NCBI GenBank assembly: GCA_904393855.1
Contig: CAJFNE010000067.1
Span: 1-9,164 of the forward strand
Direction: 5' to 3'
DNA from: an uncultured Oscillibacter sp.
GTDB lineage: Bacteria > Bacillota > Clostridia > Oscillospirales > Oscillospiraceae
DNA length: 9,164 nucleotides
Shown: one piece after another, positions 6,037-9,164 of the stretch
Layout of the letters: the number at the start of each line of letters is the position of its first letter
Numbering within the stretch: the stretch's first letter is position 1
The notes under the pieces: model-generated
Told to the model about the DNA's origin: nothing
Databases searched by the model: none
What the model saw: only the letters and a program-made list of their open reading frames with translations
Position numbers and translations under genes: made by a program

Positions 6037-7035
6037 ATGAGAAAGCGCACCTGGTTAGGCCCGCTCCTGGCCCTGGCGCTGTCCCTCTCCGCCTGCGGAG
6101 GCGGGGGAGGGGAGCTGTCCGATCGGGAGACCAAAGGAGACGACACGATGGAGACGAAATTTACCGTGGGCACCCCCATAGAGGAGGTGATCCGCGACCC
6201 GGCTTTTGAAGAATACGGCCGCCTGCTCTTCCCGGTGGACTCCGCCTATTGGAGCGGGGATACCCTGGGTGACCTGTGGCTGATCTGGTACAGCCACATC
6301 GACCCCAGCGAGACGGTGGAGATCGTCAACACCCTGAAGGAGCGGGCCCTGGCGGGGGAGACCGTTTTCTACGACATCTACACCGACGAGGAGAAGGCTG
6401 TCGACCCGGAGAAAGAGGACACCGGGCTGTTCTTTTTCAAGGGGGAGCCCGGGGCCCGCTTTGCCGTGTGCAATGCGGGCGGGGCCTTTGCCTATGTGGG
6501 GGCCATGCAGGACAGCTTCCCCCACGCCCTGGAGCTGTCTAAGCGGGGGTACAACGCTTTCGCCCTGATCTACCGCCCCGGCGCCCAGACCGCCTGCGAG
6601 GACCTGGCACGAGCCATCACCTTTATTTTTGACCACGCCGGCGAGCTGCACATAGACACCCGCTGCTACTCCCTGTGGGGCGGCTCGGCGGGGGCCCGGA
6701 TGGCGGCCTGGCTGGGCACTTACGGTCCGGCGGCTTTTGGAGGTGACGAGCTGCCCCGCCCCGGCGCCGTCATCATGCAGTACACCGGCCTCGGCGAATA
6801 CTCCCCGGAGGACCCGCCCACCTTCGCGTGCGTGGGGGACCGGGACGGCATCGCCCCCTGGCGGGTGATGCGGGCCCGGCTGGACGCCATGTCCGCCTGT
6901 GGGATCGACACGGAGTTCCACCGCTACCCCGGCCTGGGCCACGGCTTTGGCCTGGGCACCGGCACGGCGGCGGAGGGATGGCTGGACCTGGCGGTCCGGT
7001 TCTGGGAACGGCAGATGAAATCAGCGTGCAGATGA
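6037..7035 (+). CDS. Lipoprotein alpha/beta-hydrolase (esterase/lipase-like)
   Basis: A 332-residue protein. The ATG at 6037 follows AGGGG by 5 nt; an upstream in-frame ATG at 6004 lies inside the previous gene and is rejected. MRKRTWLG gives a basic n-region, then a hydrophobic core and the lipobox LSAC with Cys20 as the predicted lipid-modified residue, followed by a Gly-rich linker. The hydrolase fold covers about 45-332. NAGGAF (146-151) sits where esterases carry an HGGG-like oxyanion motif. Ser217 in GGSAG is the nucleophile, Asp270 in VGDRDG the likely acid, and His302 in GLGHGFG the base. It is probably anchored on the outer face of the membrane and hydrolyses an ester or acetyl group from an unknown substrate. 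It follows the first hydrolase by 11 nt. Its last codons and stop form part of the terminator at 7024-7062. Confidence 0.88.
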   Translation: MRKRTWLGPLLALALSLSACGGGGGELSDRETKGDDTMETKFTVGTPIEEVIRDPAFEEYGRLLFPVDSAYWSGDTLGDLWLIWYSHIDPSETVEIVNTLKERALAGETVFYDIYTDEEKAVDPEKEDTGLFFFKGEPGARFAVCNAGGAFAYVGAMQDSFPHALELSKRGYNAFALIYRPGAQTACEDLARAITFIFDHAGELHIDTRCYSLWGGSAGARMAAWLGTYGPAAFGGDELPRPGAVIMQYTGLGEYSPEDPPTFACVGDRDGIAPWRVMRARLDAMSACGIDTEFHRYPGLGHGFGLGTGTAAEGWLDLAVRFWERQMKSACR

Positions 7036-7062
7036 GCAAACGCGCTCGCCTGCACGCTTTTT
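7024..7062 (+). terminator. Intrinsic terminator ending the hydrolase operon, overlapping the stop codon
   Basis: GCGTGCAG (7024-7031) pairs with CTGCACGC (7050-7057). After a 2x2 internal loop, GAGC (7034-7037) pairs with GCTC (7044-7047) around a 6-base loop, and TTTTT follows at 7058-7062. The 5' arm lies in the last codons of the second hydrolase and the TGA at 7033-7035 is inside the hairpin. Confidence 0.9.
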
Positions 7063-7063
7063 C

Positions 7064-7092
7064 TTGCTTTTTCAGAAAGCAGGCAGTACAAT
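7064..7092 (+). promoter_or_regulatory. Probable promoter of the LysR-family gene
   Basis: TTGCTT (7064-7069) and TACAAT (7087-7092) are separated by exactly 17 bp and lie just after the terminator of the preceding operon. The predicted start is near 7099, about 36 nt before the ATG at 7135. The -35 box is only a partial match. Confidence 0.55.
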
Positions 7093-7134
7093 TGTCCCAA
7101 ACAAAAACCAAATGGGCGGAAAGGTGGCCAAGTG

Positions 7135-8028
7135 ATGTACAATCCTCAGTTGGAGACGTTCCTTCGGGTAGCGGATGCGGGAAGTTTCAACAAGGCGGCG
7201 GAAGAGATGTTCATCACGCCGCCGGCAGTCATCAAGCAGATTACCTCCCTGGAGTCCAGCCTGGACCTCAAGCTCTTCATCCGCAGCCCCCGCGGGCTGC
7301 AGCTTACAGAGGCGGGCAAGTCCATCTACCGGGACGCCCAGTACATCATCCAATACTGCAAGGACTCCGTGGTGTGGGCCAAGAACGCCGCCGAGGAGGG
7401 GGGACAGGTTATTCGGATCGGGGTATCTCCCATGACGCCGGGACAGTTCCTGCTGGATCTGTGGCCGGCCATTAAGAAAGATTGCCCGAACATCAAATTC
7501 AAAATGGTCCCCTATGAGAACACACCGGAGAATTCGGTGGAGATCCTGCGCAATCTTGGCCAGAACATCGATATCGTGGCCGGGCTTTTCGACCAGAAAT
7601 TCCTGGAGAGCCGGCAGTGTGACGCGCTGGAATTGTCCCGGGAACCGATCCGCTGCGCGGTGTCCATCTACCATCCGCTGGCCGCAAAAGACCGCCTGAC
7701 CGTGGAGGATCTCCATGATGAAAATTTTTTGATGATCCGTCGGGGATGGAACCACTATCTGGATCAGATGCGGGATGAACTGTGGCGGGATCACCCTCAG
7801 ATCCACATTGTGGACTTTGAGATGTTCAACATCCATGTGTTCAACCAGTGCGAGAATTCCGAGGACATTCTCATGACCATTGATAATTGGCGGCAGGTTC
7901 ATCCGCTGCTGAAGATCATTCCGGTGGACTGGAACTACACCATCCCCTATGGGCTTCTCCACTCGCCCCGCCCAACACCCACGGTCAAACGCTTTCTGAA
8001 CGCGGTAAAAAGTGTTTACACGCCGTAG
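7135..8028 (+). CDS. LysR-family transcriptional regulator
   Basis: A 297-residue DNA-binding regulator of standard LysR length. The N-terminal winged helix-turn-helix covers about residues 4-63: LETFLRVADAGSFNKAAEEM, then a recognition helix with TPPAVIKQITSLE, then LKLFIRSPRGLQLTEAG. A linker helix leads to a substrate-binding-like effector domain from about residue 95 (RIGVSPMTPGQF) to the end. The ligand cannot be named. The start is the ATG at 7135, 7 nt after AAGGTGG; a GTG immediately upstream is possible but badly spaced. It has its own promoter and a terminator after its stop, so it is a single-gene unit. The dehydrogenase-family gene begins 135 nt downstream in the same direction and is the nearest likely target, by position only. 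Confidence 0.95.
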   Translation: MYNPQLETFLRVADAGSFNKAAEEMFITPPAVIKQITSLESSLDLKLFIRSPRGLQLTEAGKSIYRDAQYIIQYCKDSVVWAKNAAEEGGQVIRIGVSPMTPGQFLLDLWPAIKKDCPNIKFKMVPYENTPENSVEILRNLGQNIDIVAGLFDQKFLESRQCDALELSREPIRCAVSIYHPLAAKDRLTVEDLHDENFLMIRRGWNHYLDQMRDELWRDHPQIHIVDFEMFNIHVFNQCENSEDILMTIDNWRQVHPLLKIIPVDWNYTIPYGLLHSPRPTPTVKRFLNAVKSVYTP

Positions 8029-8074
8029 GGATCACGCATGGGCTATTATGGAAAGGTATATACTGCAAAACTTT

Positions 8075-8103
8075 TCGAGACTTCTCCGGAAGTCTCGATT
8101 TTT
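8075..8103 (+). terminator. Intrinsic terminator after the LysR gene
   Basis: A perfect 10-bp stem TCGAGACTTC/GAAGTCTCGA (8075-8084 and 8089-8098) closes a TCCG tetraloop, a C(UNCG)G-type extra-stable loop, and is followed directly by TTTTT (8099-8103). Confidence 0.95.
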
Positions 8104-8104
8104 C

Positions 8105-8142
8105 TATAATAGACGCAAAGGGCGGCGCGATCCCTGCGCCGC
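8105..8142 (+). promoter_or_regulatory. -10 box and 5'-leader hairpin upstream of the dehydrogenase-family gene
   Basis: A perfect TATAAT (8105-8110) starts one base after the T-run of the LysR terminator. No good -35 exists; the expected position falls inside the terminator hairpin, which suggests dependence on an activator. Transcription would start near 8117. The leader would then carry a perfect 7-bp hairpin GCGGCGC/GCGCCGC (8122-8128 and 8136-8142) before the ribosome site GAGG at 8155-8158. Confidence 0.5.
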
Positions 8143-8163
8143 GGCAAGTGAGGCGAGGCAACC

Positions 8164-9164
8164 ATGAAGAATTTCCTTTTGGAATCCAGCGGGAAGATTG
8201 TATTTGGCAGCGGCTGCGTCCGGGAGTATCTGGCCGGCTTTGCCAGGGAATATGGCCCCAATACGCTCCTGGTCAGCGGCGTCCGTTCCGGGCGGGAGAA
8301 CGGCGCCTATCACGAGGCGCTTCAAAGCCTGCGGGACGCCGGGAAGCACATCGTGGAGCTGCCGGGCGTCCAGCCGGGGCCGGACTATGAGACCGTCCGG
8401 ACAGGAGCCCGACTGGCGCGGGAAAAGCAAGTGGACTTGATCCTGGGTGTGGGCGGCGGCTCTGTCATTGACTGCTGCAAGGCCATCGCCCTGGCGGCGG
8501 TCTACCGGGGAGATCTGTGGACGGACTTCTGGGAGCGGCGTGGAGTGGTGGACTTTCAGCCTCTGCCGGTGGGGATCATCCCCACCACCCTGGGAACCGG
8601 AGAACTGAACGGTACCGCCGTGCTGAACCGGGAAACCGGCGGAGCGCGCATTGCTCAGAACTATCCTCCGTGTGCCCCCCGATTCATTCTGTTCGACCCG
8701 GCCTATACCCGAACGCTGTCCCGGGAGCAGGTCATATCCGGGGGGATTCGCATTCTCAGCCGGGCCCTGGAGCTGTACGCCGCGCCGCCGGCGGAGGCAA
8801 AGGTGACCGACGCGCTTCTGGAGTCCCTTGCCCGGAGCGTGGCGCAGGCTTTGGGAGGGGGGAGGGAGCCGCTGCAAAGCGCCGAGATACGCACGGACCT
8901 GATGTGGGCCGGGGCCCTGGTGGGAAACGACCTGCTCCAGGCCGGCAAGCAGTGCCGGTATCCCTGCCACCAGGCGGCGCTCCGGCTCTCCGCCGATACC
9001 GGCCGCCCGTTTATCCAATGCCTGGCGGTCTCCCAGCTGGAGGCCTACCGCGCCGCCTGTCGGGAGAACCCTGTCAGGCTGTCCAGACTGAGCGTGGCGG
9101 TGTGGGATATCCTGCCGGGCAAAACCAAGTCCCCGCAGGCCCTGGCCCTGGCCGGGGCGGAGGC
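8164..9164 (+). CDS. Iron-containing alcohol dehydrogenase family protein lacking most metal ligands (3' end outside window)
   Basis: At least 333 residues, open at the right edge; YqhD/BdhA-type relatives are about 390. The ATG at 8164 follows GAGG by 5 nt. The N-terminal part matches the butanol-dehydrogenase/YqhD branch: MKNF start, VFGSG, a segment like VELPGVQPGPDYETVRTG, and GVGGGSVIDCCKAIA (95-109), the nucleotide phosphate loop. TTLGTGELNG (141-150) corresponds to the TGSE/TGTE motif, one residue shorter. The metal site is unusual. Aligned by eye to E. coli YqhD (Asp194, His198, His267, His281), the residues here are Arg196, Arg200, His269 and Phe283, so only one ligand remains. The reading frame is intact and codon use looks normal, which argues against simple decay. 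It may be a dehydrogenase using no metal, a different chemistry, or a binding or regulatory protein. Probably controlled by the LysR protein upstream. Confidence 0.88.
   Translation, partial: MKNFLLESSGKIVFGSGCVREYLAGFAREYGPNTLLVSGVRSGRENGAYHEALQSLRDAGKHIVELPGVQPGPDYETVRTGARLAREKQVDLILGVGGGSVIDCCKAIALAAVYRGDLWTDFWERRGVVDFQPLPVGIIPTTLGTGELNGTAVLNRETGGARIAQNYPPCAPRFILFDPAYTRTLSREQVISGGIRILSRALELYAAPPAEAKVTDALLESLARSVAQALGGGREPLQSAEIRTDLMWAGALVGNDLLQAGKQCRYPCHQAALRLSADTGRPFIQCLAVSQLEAYRAACRENPVRLSRLSVAVWDILPGKTKSPQALALAGAE

Noticed and set aside
7072..7962. Minus-strand frame of 296 codons opposite the LysR gene
   Set aside because: Antisense shadow; the plus strand encodes an unmistakable LysR protein with ribosome site, promoter and terminator.
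8104..9018. Minus-strand frame of 304 codons opposite the dehydrogenase
   Set aside because: Antisense shadow; the plus-strand frame carries GGGSVID and other family motifs and remains open to the window edge.

Overview
This is a GC-rich bacterial window. Gene content and style point to an anaerobic Firmicute of class Clostridia, probably the Oscillospiraceae/Flavonifractor-like gut lineages. That placement is inferred from a glnA – ANTAR regulator – gltB gene order known from Clostridia, an alpha-type glutamine synthetase, strong AGGAGG-like ribosome binding sites and heavy avoidance of TTA, CTA and TCA codons. No sequence search was run.

Left half (1-4842, minus strand): an ammonia-assimilation operon read right to left. 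It has a near-consensus promoter at 4837-4866 and a short structured leader. Then come glnA (glutamine synthetase), an ANTAR-domain RNA-binding regulator resembling clostridial NitR, and the first 923 codons of gltB (glutamate synthase large subunit), which leaves the window at base 1. Gaps of 40 and 42 nt, without terminators, indicate one transcript. The glnA leader holds an intrinsic terminator. Its 5' arm can instead fold into a hairpin with an ANTAR-type hexaloop (A at position 1, G at position 4). This suggests that the regulator encoded in the operon controls its own operon by antitermination.

Middle (4843-7062): a divergent, gene-free control region of about 290 bases carries two copies of a 10-bp near-palindrome spaced 42 bp apart around the glnA -35 box. 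It is followed on the plus strand by two tandem genes for predicted exported alpha/beta-hydrolases with lipoprotein-like N-termini, 11 nt apart. They end at a strong terminator that overlaps the second stop codon.

Right end (7064-9164, plus strand): a LysR-family regulator with its own promoter and a perfect 10-bp-stem terminator, then an iron-containing alcohol dehydrogenase family gene that runs off the window. The visible part of that dehydrogenase keeps the nucleotide-binding GGGS motif but has lost three of the four metal ligands, so it may not be an ordinary alcohol dehydrogenase. The LysR protein is the obvious candidate to regulate it, from position only.

The best leads are the glnA leader switch, the ligand-less dehydrogenase, the repeated operator-like palindrome and the pseudo-receiver of the ANTAR protein. 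No RNA genes, insertion sequences or CRISPR arrays were seen.
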